The notes under the pieces were generated by a model. That model worked only from the letters and a program-made list of their open reading frames with translations. It was not told the origin of the DNA and searched no databases. From a bacterium (lineage in GTDB: Bacteria > Bacillota > Clostridia > Lachnospirales > Lachnospiraceae), in the NCBI GenBank assembly GCA_028724545.1, contig JAQYCU010000024.1, positions 62,001-126,000 of the forward strand: a stretch of DNA of 64,000 nt. Reading direction: 5' to 3'. The translations under genes and the position numbers were made by a program. Positions 9,567 through 18,954 of this stretch are shown one piece after another; position 1 is the stretch's first letter; the number at the start of each line of letters is the position of its first letter.

Positions 9567-9641
9567 GAATGCCGGAAAATTCCTTTTTTCTTGTGACAGG
9601 GGATAAAAACAGTCGCATATTTGATATTAAAACATAAAATA

Positions 9642-9670
9642 TTGTATTTTAACTGTCAATAACGTATAAT
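9642..9670 (+). promoter_or_regulatory. SigA-type promoter of the tandem esterase gene
   Basis: TTGTAT at 9642-9647, a 17-base spacer, then TATAAT at 9665-9670, about 95 bases before the esterase start. The surrounding spacer (9500-9764) is strongly AT-rich and otherwise featureless. Confidence 0.55.
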
Positions 9671-9764
9671 ATTTCTATTATTTATGGTTGCATCGTATAG
9701 TCTGTGTGTGCTTATATGCAAACTAAATATTAAAAAATATGTATGTTGTGGATAAGGTGGCAGA

Positions 9765-11651
9765 ATGGAGAAAATAATGAATCGAAAAAGAATGTATATT
9801 GCTATATGCTTGATTTTGATGGTTGGCTTAATTATAATTGCTGTGTTTCAAAATAAAAGAAATTTGAAACAATCCTCAAAAATTAATACTACAGAACATG
9901 TGAAGGATGATTCTGCTAAAACAGAAGATTATATTGATAATAAAATGGAATCAGTACCGATAGGATATTTGGATTCTGTCAAAAAGGGTGGAACAATTAA
10001 AAAAATAGAATATGCAACAAAGAATTATGGACCAGGGGAAAAAGAGGAATATAATAAGAATGCTATGGTCTATCTTCCCTATGGATATGATGAAACAGAC
10101 AAAAACAAAAAATACGATATTCTATACCTAATGCATGGAGGCGGCGATGATGAATATTGGTATTTTGGTGATGGTTCATACGAATCTTCTTTGAAATGTA
10201 TTCTGGACCATATGATTACAAATGGCGATATTCCACCTTGCATCGTGTGCACACCGACATATCAAAATTCATATCTTTCTAATGAATCAGAAAGCGTCAA
10301 ATATTTTTGTGAAGAATTTAAAAACGACCTAATGCCTGCAGTAGAGGGAAAATATAATACATATTATGAAGCTGATTCTGTAAATACTTCCAGATGGCAT
10401 CGAGGATTCTCGGGTTTTTCTATGGGTGCTGCTACTACTTGGTGGATATTTGAAAAATGTATGGATGAAGTTGCCTATTTTATACCGATTAGTGGAGACA
10501 GTTGGTGTGGTGGTAGCAATGGAACAGAAAAGGTTAAACATTTGTCTGAAGTGGTAAAAAAGCAAGGATATTCTTCAGAGGACTTTAAGATTTTTTATAG
10601 TAGTGGAGATGTGAATGATATTGCTTATGAGGCTGTTTCATCACAGGTACAGGCAATGAAAGTGGACGAAGAAATGTTTCAATATTGTGATAATTATGAA
10701 TCCGGAAACTTCTTTTATGAGAAAAAGAAAGATGGAGGGCACGATATCAATACTGTATATGATGTAGTCTATAGTGGTATGCAGAGATTGTTTGCAAGAA
10801 CCAAAACAACTGAACAATATTATTTATGGTCGGAAAATAAGATGTCCGATAAAGAACCGGCAAAGATAGCAAAATATGAACCTAACTATTATTATGGTAA
10901 AATAAAAAAGTATCAGTATTATTCAACTACAGCCAAGAGAAAGACTAACGTTAATGTGTTTTTGCCACCAAATTATTCAAAGGATGAAACCTATCCAGTA
11001 TTATATCTTTTACATGGTTATTATGATAACGAGGATTGGATGGCAGGAGAGATGGTTGAGTTGAAAAAAATACTCAGTAATCTCATAAATCAGGGTGAGG
11101 CTCGTGATATGATAGTGGTAATGCCTTATATATTTTGTAGTCCTGAAATGGAAGTGTGTACGGGGATGGATTTGCAAAATTCTCTTTGTTATGACAATTT
11201 TGTAAATGACCTTATTACAGATTTGATGCCATTTATAGAAGAAAAATTTTCAGTTGCTACCGGAAGAGAGAATACTGCAATTACTGGATTCTCTATGGGA
11301 GGAAGAGAGTCACTCTTTATAGGAATTACACATCCTGAAATATTTGGTTATGTAGGAGCTGTATGTCCGGCACCAGGATTGACGCCAGGAAATGATTTGA
11401 ATCAGCATCCCGGACAACTAAAAGAAGACGAATTGACTTTTTCAGAAGAAAATAATCCATATCTGATGTTACTAAGTGCAGCCAAAGAAGATGGTGCGGT
11501 AGGGAACAATCCTGAAATTATCCATAATATATTGGTGAATAACGGTGTAAAACATCTTTGGAATGTGATACCAGATGGTGGGCATGATGCCAGCAGTGTA
11601 AGAGTTCATTTATATAACTATTTTAGAATGATATTTAGATATAAAAAATAA
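9765..11651 (+). CDS. Membrane-anchored protein with two tandem CE1-like esterase domains
   Basis: A 628-residue protein with one N-terminal membrane segment (about residues 10-30) and then two alpha/beta-hydrolase domains of the esterase D / feruloyl and acetyl-xylan esterase type. Domain 1 (about 65-345) has YDILYLMHGGG, nucleophile Ser219 in GFSMG and GGHD for the histidine. Domain 2 (about 365-628) has YPVLYLLHGYYDNEDW, Ser510 in GFSMGG and GGHD. Both nucleophile elbows are intact, so both may be active. Without a lipobox, it should sit on the outer face of the membrane, removing acyl or feruloyl groups from plant polysaccharide; the substrate is inferred. The ATG at 9765 follows AAGGTGG; an ATG at 9777 preceded by GGAG is an alternative. 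Base composition looks more AT-rich than its neighbours. Confidence 0.75.
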   Translation: MEKIMNRKRMYIAICLILMVGLIIIAVFQNKRNLKQSSKINTTEHVKDDSAKTEDYIDNKMESVPIGYLDSVKKGGTIKKIEYATKNYGPGEKEEYNKNAMVYLPYGYDETDKNKKYDILYLMHGGGDDEYWYFGDGSYESSLKCILDHMITNGDIPPCIVCTPTYQNSYLSNESESVKYFCEEFKNDLMPAVEGKYNTYYEADSVNTSRWHRGFSGFSMGAATTWWIFEKCMDEVAYFIPISGDSWCGGSNGTEKVKHLSEVVKKQGYSSEDFKIFYSSGDVNDIAYEAVSSQVQAMKVDEEMFQYCDNYESGNFFYEKKKDGGHDINTVYDVVYSGMQRLFARTKTTEQYYLWSENKMSDKEPAKIAKYEPNYYYGKIKKYQYYSTTAKRKTNVNVFLPPNYSKDETYPVLYLLHGYYDNEDWMAGEMVELKKILSNLINQGEARDMIVVMPYIFCSPEMEVCTGMDLQNSLCYDNFVNDLITDLMPFIEEKFSVATGRENTAITGFSMGGRESLFIGITHPEIFGYVGAVCPAPGLTPGNDLNQHPGQLKEDELTFSEENNPYLMLLSAAKEDGAVGNNPEIIHNILVNNGVKHLWNVIPDGGHDASSVRVHLYNYFRMIFRYKK

Positions 11652-11655
11652 GCAT

Positions 11656-11698
11656 AAACACCTGAGATAAATCATGTTAAAGTGTATCTCAGGTGTTT
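11656..11698 (+). terminator. Hairpin after the tandem esterase gene
   Basis: Perfect 14-bp stem (11656-11669 with 11685-11698) around a 15-base loop, starting four bases after the stop. There is no long T-run, so it may be a weak terminator or an mRNA-end stabiliser. Confidence 0.6.
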
Positions 11699-11952
11699 AC
11701 TATTTGTAGGACTTTTGTTCGATTTTGTGAGTGGTTAACAGAATTTCGGTGTTGTGGATTTAGAAATAATGATAACGGTATATCACATGCCCCTAAAAAG
11801 GGTACAGCGAAAATAATTCCTTTGAAGAAAAAGTTGTAAAAAAGGTGGTTGTATGATAAATTAGTATAGTATGTCATAAAATACATATGGCAGGTGACGG
11901 ATGAAAAGAAAGCCGTACAGAACGATAAGCAACAGAAAGTCGGGGAAAAGAA
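11699..11952. other. Gene-poor spacer with a small degenerate sequence relic
   Basis: About 250 bases between the esterase hairpin and the acyltransferase. No supported gene. Minus-strand bases about 11778-11826 resemble a block near 63582-63630 (shared GGGGCATGTGATA and an AAGGRATT...CGCT segment), suggesting a decayed copy of the same sequence. On the plus strand a 50-codon frame opens at 11901 with AGGTG upstream and runs out of frame into the acyltransferase gene. Confidence 0.35.
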
Positions 11953-12687
11953 TTGATTCGTTTTTTTTATGTAATTTTAGGAAATGTCCATCGTATCTGG
12001 ATGATACCAAAAATGGGATATTATGCAAAGCATCCGGAGAAATATTCGGAAGAGTTTCGTTATGAATATGACCAGCATGTTATCCGTCTGATGAATAAAA
12101 GGGGACGGATTCACACAATTGCCTATGGAGAAGAAAATTTGCCAAAAGAGGGTGGCTATGTTATGTTTGCCAATCATCAGGGTAAATATGACGCATTGGG
12201 CATTATGCTGACGCATAAGAAACCTTGCTCGGTTGTAATGGACGAAGCAAGGTCACATATGCCACTGGTAAAGCAGTTTATTGATTTGGTACAGGGAAAA
12301 CGACTGAAACTGGACGATTTGCGTCAGGCAGTCGGCGTTATCCGTGAAGTGGCAAAAGAGGTGGCACAGGGACGAAAATTTATTATTTTTCCGTCGGGTG
12401 GTTATCAGCACCGGAATGGAAATTTTGTAGATGCCTTTAAGCCGGGATGCTTCAAAAGTGCAATGAAAGCGAAAGCACCGATTGTCCCGGTTGCATTAGT
12501 AGATTCGTGGAAAGTATTTGACTTATGGTCGTTACGCTCGGTAGAAACCAAAGTTGTTTATTTAAAGCCGATTTACTATGATGAATACAAGGATTTGTCA
12601 TCAAAAGAAATCTGCAATATGGTATATCAGCAGATTTGTGATGTGATTAAAAGAGTAATAAGTGAAGGGAAAATAGTACAGTGCTAA
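11953..12687 (+). CDS. PlsC-like 1-acylglycerol-3-phosphate acyltransferase
   Basis: Probably transfers an acyl chain to a lysophospholipid or related acceptor at the membrane. The 244-residue protein has the HX4D catalytic motif as NHQGKYD (about residues 75-81) and the second-substrate motif as FPSGGYQHRNG, a variant of the usual FPEGTR. A hydrophobic N-terminus precedes it. No ATG suits; TTG at 11953 follows GGGGAAAAG, and an ATG at 12001 would remove the hydrophobic start. Its last seven bases overlap the next gene's GTG, implying translational coupling with the L,D-transpeptidase. Confidence 0.75.
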   Translation: MIRFFYVILGNVHRIWMIPKMGYYAKHPEKYSEEFRYEYDQHVIRLMNKRGRIHTIAYGEENLPKEGGYVMFANHQGKYDALGIMLTHKKPCSVVMDEARSHMPLVKQFIDLVQGKRLKLDDLRQAVGVIREVAKEVAQGRKFIIFPSGGYQHRNGNFVDAFKPGCFKSAMKAKAPIVPVALVDSWKVFDLWSLRSVETKVVYLKPIYYDEYKDLSSKEICNMVYQQICDVIKRVISEGKIVQC

Positions 12688-14222
12688 AAGAGAACAGAAC
12701 GAAAAAAATAGCTGCCCTTGTAGCCGGTGGTATTTTATTAGTGGCAGTCATTGGTTATGCAGTAGTTTATATGCAGGCAAAGACAAAGTTTATGTCAGGC
12801 ACGGTTATTAACAACATTGATGTGTCGGGAATGAAACTTTCAGAATTGAAGGAAAGAATGCAGAAATATTCCATTTCTGTAGAAGAAAGAAATAAAGACG
12901 GTAAAACGACAACAGAAACGGTGAAAGGTCAGGATTTTGACGTAAAAATAGGAGAAAATGAGCAGGCAGCAGAAAATATTCTCAAAGAGCAGAGTGTCTG
13001 GAAATATCTGACAAGACAGGGAAGAGAATATACGATTTCTGACTGGCTGGAATATGATGAGAAAAAATTAACAGATAAAATCAGAAGTTTAAAATGTTTT
13101 GATTCTGATTTTGCTACAGCACCAAGTAATGCCAAAATCTCAGAATATACGACAAACGGATATTCTATTATTGCCGAAAATGAAGGCAATAGGATAGAGG
13201 AAGAAAAGGTAGTGGAAACGGTTGTGAATGCCATTCATCAGATGGATGAAAAGGTAAGTCTTGAAAAGGAGGACTGCTATCAGAAGCCTGCCATTACTTC
13301 TGACAGTGAAGTGCTGAAAAAGGCATTAGAAAAAGCAAACCGTTATACAAGTACCAGGATTACATATCAGTTTGGTGATAGTCAGGAAGTTTTGGACGGT
13401 GCTGCCATTTCAAAGTGGATAAAGGTAAACCAGAAGAATCAGGTTATAATCGACAAGAATCAGATAACAGAATATGTTGCAACATTACGAAAAAAATATG
13501 ACACGATTTTTAGCAGTCGTAAGTTTAAAACCAGTTATGGAAATACCGTTACCGTCAACGGAGGAGATTATGGCTGGTGGATGAATTACCAGAAAGAAGA
13601 AAAAGAACTTCTGAAACTGATAAAAAAGGGAACTGTTACGGAAAGAACACCGGAGTATTTCCAGACAGCAGAAAAATATGGAAAGAAAGATTATGGGAAT
13701 ACTTATGTAGAAATTAATCTGACAACACAGCATCTTTTCTTATATGTAAAGGGCAAGAAAATACTGGACTCAGGCTGTGTAACAGGAAATGCGTCGCGTG
13801 GGTATGATACGCCGGCAGGAACGTATGGCGTAACATATACACAAAAAGATGCCACATTAAATGGAGAAAACTATTCCACACCGGTAAAATACTGGATGCC
13901 ATTTAATGGTAACATTGGTATGCATGATGCTTCGTGGAGAAGTAGTTTTGGTGGCACGATTTATAAATACAATGGTTCGCACGGTTGTGTTAACCTTCCA
14001 CCGGCAGTAGCAAAGAAAGTATTTCAGTATGTAAAGGCAGGAACACCTGTTATCTGCTATAAGTCGGAAGGAAAGAAAGCAAGCGAAAAGAAGACAACGG
14101 TAAAAAAATCAAACGAGAAAAAAGCAACGGTAAAGAAAACAAGTAAGAAGAAGCCCGATAAAAAAACGTCTTCTGCAGCAAAAAGTAAAAAGAAAGCCAA
14201 AGCAAAGAAGAAAAACAAGTAA
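12681..14222 (+). CDS. L,D-transpeptidase (YkuD) with peptidoglycan-binding region
   Basis: Makes 3-3 crosslinks or anchors proteins in peptidoglycan. The 513-residue protein has an N-terminal membrane anchor (about 9-31), a long region resembling two peptidoglycan-binding (PG_binding_4-like) repeats (about 40-330), and a YkuD catalytic domain (about 345-455) with GMHDAS and the catalytic SHGCVNLP. The last 50 or so residues are a Lys/Ser/Thr-rich low-complexity tail that could contact anionic wall polymers. The start is GTG at 12681, overlapping the acyltransferase stop; AAGGGA lies upstream. Outer-surface location is inferred from the anchor. Confidence 0.88.
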   Translation: MLKENRTKKIAALVAGGILLVAVIGYAVVYMQAKTKFMSGTVINNIDVSGMKLSELKERMQKYSISVEERNKDGKTTTETVKGQDFDVKIGENEQAAENILKEQSVWKYLTRQGREYTISDWLEYDEKKLTDKIRSLKCFDSDFATAPSNAKISEYTTNGYSIIAENEGNRIEEEKVVETVVNAIHQMDEKVSLEKEDCYQKPAITSDSEVLKKALEKANRYTSTRITYQFGDSQEVLDGAAISKWIKVNQKNQVIIDKNQITEYVATLRKKYDTIFSSRKFKTSYGNTVTVNGGDYGWWMNYQKEEKELLKLIKKGTVTERTPEYFQTAEKYGKKDYGNTYVEINLTTQHLFLYVKGKKILDSGCVTGNASRGYDTPAGTYGVTYTQKDATLNGENYSTPVKYWMPFNGNIGMHDASWRSSFGGTIYKYNGSHGCVNLPPAVAKKVFQYVKAGTPVICYKSEGKKASEKKTTVKKSNEKKATVKKTSKKKPDKKTSSAAKSKKKAKAKKKNK

Positions 14223-14340
14223 TTACGGACAGTAAAAGAAAAATGAGATAAAGCAGGAGCATATAGCCGGACTGGGCTGCAGAAAAATCCTGATTAGAAG
14301 AGCAAAAAGGAAAATGCAGAAATGTAAAGGAGATGGAAGT

Positions 14341-15552
14341 ATGATAAAGATACAGACAATTGCCATGACAAGTGAACTGGATGCTATTACGGCAGAAGAA
14401 TTAAATCATGAGCAGACACTGTTAGGAGGTAAGTTTGCAGGAACCTGTTATGCAAAGGAAGGTTATGCCACGATTCGCACCCAGCCGGAGGAAAAGGCAC
14501 TCAGACGTGCAAATTCTACGGCACAGAGGGGACATCATTCTGTCTTTCAGCATGGTATGGTAACAATGGAAGTTATCTGTCCTAAAATTATTGCCATGCT
14601 GCTCAATTCTATCGGTGTGTCCAATACTTCCGAAAAAAGTGCCAGATACACACAGATGCATCCGGAAACAGAACGGGAGCAGGAGTTATATCAGAAATGG
14701 CACGATATTATTTTTGAACGGATTACCCAATGCTACCCGGAACGTTTTTCGGAAGTGGAAATGGATAAACTTGCCTATGAAAATGCAAGATATATGATTT
14801 CTGTTTTTTGTGAAACTTCTATGGTGTATTCGCTGCCATTCCGGAATATTTTTTATGTATTAGACTGGATTGAAAAAATGCAGAACAATTTAAAGCAGAT
14901 GGACGGAGAGTTTAATAGAAGACTGCTAAAGGAACTTTCTTCTTTGCAGGAGGCATTTTTGTCGGTAGTAGGCAAGCGCAGTTTTCATGATAATAAAAAT
15001 GAATATTTCCGTTTTATGCCGGTGCAGGCAACCGGAGAATATGATGATGATAATCAGGAATATTATGGGGATGTCTATACGGCAAAGTTCCTGGCATCCT
15101 TTGCACAGGTAGCGCAGGAACAGCGTCACCGTACAACAAGGGTAAAAATTAATTTTTCCGGCAACAATCCGGAAGAGTTCGGCTTTTTTGTGCCACCAAT
15201 CTTAAAAGATACAGACTGGGAGCAGAAATGGCTGCGTGATATTGCAAGCGTGGGAAATGTTTATCCACAGGGAATGTTAGTTTCTGTCACAGAACAGGGA
15301 CTGTTTGAGGATTTTGTCGTGAAATGCAAAGATCGTATGTGTGGCCGTGCCCAGCTGGAAATTATGCAGATAACAGAACAGATAGCAGCACGCTTTGTTA
15401 CAAACAGGGAAAATCTTTCTGCTGCAAACAGGAAGCGTCTGGATAATATTACGGATGCAGGCAAACCGTGTGCCAGATGTGGATATCCGGATTTTGTATG
15501 TCAGGAAGGATGCACCTGGGGAAAGAAAGAGACCTTACAGCGCCTGATATAG
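14341..15552 (+). CDS. Oversized ThyX-like flavin-dependent thymidylate synthase
   Basis: Probably makes dTMP from dUMP using FAD and methylene-folate. At 403 residues it is far longer than usual ThyX (about 220-250). The N-terminal half has GHHSVFQHGMVTMEV and later SEKSARYTQM, reminiscent of the ThyX S/T-x-x-S-RY pattern. The C-terminal half has QRHRTTRVKINF with the RHR triplet (262-264). The tail carries CARCGYPDFVCQEGC, a possible metal site. The two halves suggest an internal duplication. The start at 14341 follows AAAGGAG; an upstream ATG at 14314 has no ribosome site. Family assignment is moderately firm; biochemical activity is inferred. Confidence 0.6.
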   Translation: MIKIQTIAMTSELDAITAEELNHEQTLLGGKFAGTCYAKEGYATIRTQPEEKALRRANSTAQRGHHSVFQHGMVTMEVICPKIIAMLLNSIGVSNTSEKSARYTQMHPETEREQELYQKWHDIIFERITQCYPERFSEVEMDKLAYENARYMISVFCETSMVYSLPFRNIFYVLDWIEKMQNNLKQMDGEFNRRLLKELSSLQEAFLSVVGKRSFHDNKNEYFRFMPVQATGEYDDDNQEYYGDVYTAKFLASFAQVAQEQRHRTTRVKINFSGNNPEEFGFFVPPILKDTDWEQKWLRDIASVGNVYPQGMLVSVTEQGLFEDFVVKCKDRMCGRAQLEIMQITEQIAARFVTNRENLSAANRKRLDNITDAGKPCARCGYPDFVCQEGCTWGKKETLQRLI

Positions 15553-15700
15553 AAAATACCGGAGAGAGGCCTGACATTGCCGGATTTAGAAAAGGCTAGA
15601 CAGAGAAGTAAAAATGATGTAAAATTTTACTATTGTAGTATCACGGTCTTATGGGGGGAGGCTTTGTGTACACGCTCTAAAATAATGATGAGGTGAAACA

Positions 15701-17545
15701 ATGAAAAACATTGAGTTTACTGTAGAACAAGTTGAGATACGTGGATGGAAACTTTGGATATCGGTTAATATCCGGGGAGAATATGATAACCGTGTCCGGA
15801 ACCCAAAAGTTGCCGTTATCTTTAACAGTGGAACGCAGACACGAAGAGTACCGGTTGTCATCCGGTCCTATACGGAAAAAAATGGAGAATTTTTAATCTA
15901 TGCACAATATTCATATGATGTGCGCTACATTTTTTATCATGAACCACTAGGCAGACAAATCAATTTCTGGTTTGATGTGATGTATGGTGATGATTATTAT
16001 GAACATATTTCGTACCGGTTAGGTGAAATTGCAAATCAGGAATATGGTCTGGAAGATTCAGAGGCTTCCGAGGAAGCAGATGAAGATGAGGAAGAAGAAG
16101 GAACAACACGTGGTGGATACTATGATATTGTTTTTTCAACAGAAAAGTCAGAAATTGATTTGATTGCACGTTTTGATACTTCTGCACCGTCACTATTTTC
16201 CAGAGCCGTAGGAAAAGTTCGTGCATTTGTAGGAAAACTATGGGGAGCCGTTCTGTTTCTGATGGGATTTCTGCTTCTTCCGGTCTTTTTTGTAGATGCA
16301 TTGCTTGCAGTGCTAAAATGTATTCCACGAAAAGAAGAAATTGCCGGAAGCAATTGGATTATTTATTTGATAAAACACGCCCGTTGGAAATGGACTGTTT
16401 TTTGTAAGATGCAGATTGGTATTCTGCCAATGAAACTGAGCTGTATGCGTCTGGCGAACAAAATCGCTTCCTGGTTCCCGGTTAAGAAAAACAGAATTGC
16501 ATTTCTGTCTAACAGAAGAAATGATTTAAGTGGAAACTTTGAATTTGTATATGACATATTAAAAGAAGATGAATCGTTAGATATCCGTTTTGTATTGGAC
16601 AACCATGATACGAAGCATATGAAATTCAGAAATATGATTCGTCTGGCAATTTATTTTGCCAACTCTAAAATCATTCTGGTTGACGATTATATGGAACTGC
16701 TGTTTAAACTGCCAAGAAGGGAAGGCACGACGCTGATTCAGTTGTGGCATGCCTGTGGCGCATTTAAAACATTTGGATGCAGCCGTATGGGTAAAAGTGG
16801 TGGACAGGGCTTGCAAAGTCCAAATCACCGTAGTTATGATTTTGCAACAGTCAGTTCACAGGAGATAGCCAAATTCTACGCAGAAGGATTTGGTCTGTCA
16901 TTGGAAAAAGTGGTTGCAACGGGTGTTCCTCGTACTGATATTTTCTTTGACAAAGCGTATAAGAAAAAAGTGGTGCGTCAGTTCTATAAGAAATACCCAC
17001 AGTTAAAAGACAAAAAGATTCTTCTGTTTGCACCGACATTTCGTGGTAATGGAAAGAATACCGGTTATTATCCGGTAGAACTGTTTGATGTCAATAAGCT
17101 GTATGAGCAGCTGGGTGGAGAATATGCAATTATTGTAAAACATCATCCTTTTGTAAAGAACAGAAATCCGATTCAGGAAGAGTATCAGGATTATATTATC
17201 GATTTATCTAAAAACTCCGAATTGAATGATTTGCTGTTTGTAACGGATGCGCTGATTACTGACTATTCTTCCGTTGTGTTTGAAGCGTCGCTTCTGGATA
17301 TCCCAATGCTGTTTTATGTATTTGATTTGGAGCAGTATATCGCAACAAGAGGATTTTATTACGAATATGAAACGTTCGTTCCAGGAAAAATCGTATATCA
17401 TTTTGATGAAATCGCATCTGCTGTTAAGCAGAATGATTTTGAGCAGGAAAAGATTGAGCCATTCAAAGAACGTTTCTTCGATGGAAAAGATGGTAAGAGT
17501 GCCGAGCGCACGGTAGAGTTGATTTATGACAATTTAAAAAAATAA
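15701..17545 (+). CDS. CDP-glycerol/ribitol polyol-phosphate transferase, TagF-like
   Basis: Adds glycerol- or ribitol-phosphate units to a teichoic-acid-like chain at the cytoplasmic membrane. The 614-residue protein has a beta-rich N-terminal region (about 1-110), an acidic linker (about 112-138), a hydrophobic amphipathic segment (about 180-212), then a CDP-glycerol glycerophosphotransferase domain (about 260-610). The latter has LWHACGAFKTFG with the catalytic His, TGVPRTD, LLFAPTFRGNG and LITDYSSVVFEASLLDIP. All expected motifs are present. GAGGTGAAAC precedes the ATG. It is followed after 27 bases by leuC and then tarI-tarJ in the same direction. Confidence 0.88.
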   Translation: MKNIEFTVEQVEIRGWKLWISVNIRGEYDNRVRNPKVAVIFNSGTQTRRVPVVIRSYTEKNGEFLIYAQYSYDVRYIFYHEPLGRQINFWFDVMYGDDYYEHISYRLGEIANQEYGLEDSEASEEADEDEEEEGTTRGGYYDIVFSTEKSEIDLIARFDTSAPSLFSRAVGKVRAFVGKLWGAVLFLMGFLLLPVFFVDALLAVLKCIPRKEEIAGSNWIIYLIKHARWKWTVFCKMQIGILPMKLSCMRLANKIASWFPVKKNRIAFLSNRRNDLSGNFEFVYDILKEDESLDIRFVLDNHDTKHMKFRNMIRLAIYFANSKIILVDDYMELLFKLPRREGTTLIQLWHACGAFKTFGCSRMGKSGGQGLQSPNHRSYDFATVSSQEIAKFYAEGFGLSLEKVVATGVPRTDIFFDKAYKKKVVRQFYKKYPQLKDKKILLFAPTFRGNGKNTGYYPVELFDVNKLYEQLGGEYAIIVKHHPFVKNRNPIQEEYQDYIIDLSKNSELNDLLFVTDALITDYSSVVFEASLLDIPMLFYVFDLEQYIATRGFYYEYETFVPGKIVYHFDEIASAVKQNDFEQEKIEPFKERFFDGKDGKSAERTVELIYDNLKK

Positions 17546-17572
17546 AAGCAGATAAGAAATGGAGGCAATAAT

Positions 17573-18838
17573 ATGGGAATGACAATGACACAGAAAATTC
17601 TGGCAGCACATGCAGGATTACCTTCTGTAGAAGCAGGGCAGTTAATTGAGGCAAATTTGGATTTAGTACTTGCCAATGATATTACAGGACCGGTTGCAAT
17701 TCATGAAGTAGAAAAATTGAACAAAAAAACAGTTTTTGACAAAGATAAGGTCGCACTGGTACCGGACCACTTTGCTCCAAATAAAGATATTAAGTCTGCA
17801 GAGCATTGCAAATGTGTCAGAGAATATGCAAAAGAGCATGATATTACAAATTATTTTGAAGTAGGACAGATGGGTATTGAGCATGCACTTCTTCCTGAAA
17901 AAGGTTTGATTGTAGCAGGCGAAACCTGTATCGGTGCAGACTCACATACTTGTACTTATGGCGCACTGGGTGCATTTTCTACCGGTGTCGGAAGTACAGA
18001 TATGGGTTGTGGCATGATTACAGGACAGGCATGGTTTAAAGTACCATCTGCCATCAAATTTGTTTTAACGGGAAAACCTTCCAAGTGGGTAAGTGGAAAA
18101 GATGTTATTCTGCACATTATCGGAATGATTGGTGTAGACGGTGCTTTATATAAGTCAATGGAATTTGTAGGGGATGGCATTGCAAACTTATCTATGGATG
18201 ACCGTTTCACAATTGCAAATATGGCAATTGAAGCAGGTGCCAAGAATGGCATTTTCCCAGTTGATGAGAAAACAATTGCTTATATGGAAGAACATTCTAC
18301 AAAGCCATATACGGTATATGAAGCAGATGAAGATGCTGTATATGATGCAGAATACACCATTGATTTAAGCAAACTGGAACCGACGGTAGCATTTCCACAT
18401 CTTCCGGAAAATACTAAGACTGTTCGTGAAGCAGGAGAAGTTGCCATTGACCAGGTAGTAATTGGTTCTTGTACAAATGGACGTATTGAAGATTTACGGG
18501 TAGCAGCAAAAGTTTTAGAAGGAAGAAAAGTTGCTGACGGCATCCGTGTTATTGTGATTCCTGCTACACAGGCAATTTATATGCAGGCAATTGAGGAAGG
18601 GTTAGTTCAGACATTTATTAATGCAGGTGCTATTGTGAGTACACCAACCTGTGGACCTTGTCTTGGTGGATATATGGGTATCCTTGCAGCAGGTGAAAGA
18701 GCTATTTCCACTACGAACCGTAACTTTGTCGGACGTATGGGACATGTGGATTCAGAAGTATATCTGGCAAGTCCGGCAGTTGCAGCAGCAAGTGCCGTTA
18801 CCGGAAAGATTTCACAGCCTTCCGATTTAGGATTATAA
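17573..18838 (+). CDS. leuC: 3-Isopropylmalate dehydratase large subunit
   Basis: Catalyses isomerisation of 2- to 3-isopropylmalate in leucine synthesis together with LeuD. The 421-residue length matches the short HacA-like LeuC type. It has the 4Fe-4S ligand cysteines in [11 protein letters not shown] and [10 protein letters not shown], plus the N-terminal [12 protein letters not shown] segment. GGAGG sits correctly before the ATG. There is no leucine T-box or own promoter obvious in the 27-base gap, so it seems to be read with the upstream polymer transferase. leuA and leuB are not in the window. Confidence 0.93.
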   Translation: MGMTMTQKILAAHAGLPSVEAGQLIEANLDLVLANDITGPVAIHEVEKLNKKTVFDKDKVALVPDHFAPNKDIKSAEHCKCVREYAKEHDITNYFEVGQMGIEHALLPEKGLIVAGETCIGADSHTCTYGALGAFSTGVGSTDMGCGMITGQAWFKVPSAIKFVLTGKPSKWVSGKDVILHIIGMIGVDGALYKSMEFVGDGIANLSMDDRFTIANMAIEAGAKNGIFPVDEKTIAYMEEHSTKPYTVYEADEDAVYDAEYTIDLSKLEPTVAFPHLPENTKTVREAGEVAIDQVVIGSCTNGRIEDLRVAAKVLEGRKVADGIRVIVIPATQAIYMQAIEEGLVQTFINAGAIVSTPTCGPCLGGYMGILAAGERAISTTNRNFVGRMGHVDSEVYLASPAVAAASAVTGKISQPSDLGL

Positions 18839-18861
18839 AAGAATAGCAAAACAAATAAAAA

Positions 18862-18920
18862 GAAACGATATTTTGTCGTTTCCAGCCGGTCGGCAAATGC
18901 ACTGTATCACTGACCGGCTG
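18862..18920 (+). terminator. Two hairpins in the leuC-leuD spacer
   Basis: A 7-bp hairpin (18862-18868 with 18876-18882) is followed directly by a 9-bp GC-rich hairpin (18883-18891 with 18912-18920). No T-run follows, so attenuation or mRNA processing between leuC and leuD is as likely as termination. Confidence 0.45.
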
Positions 18921-18954
18921 ATAAAACAGCGACAGTGCAGAAAAGAGGTAAAAT

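Noticed and set aside
14060-14220. Lys-codon-rich repeats at the end of the first L,D-transpeptidase gene, considered as a repeat element or CRISPR-like array
   Set aside because: Units are irregular and in frame; this is a low-complexity protein tail.
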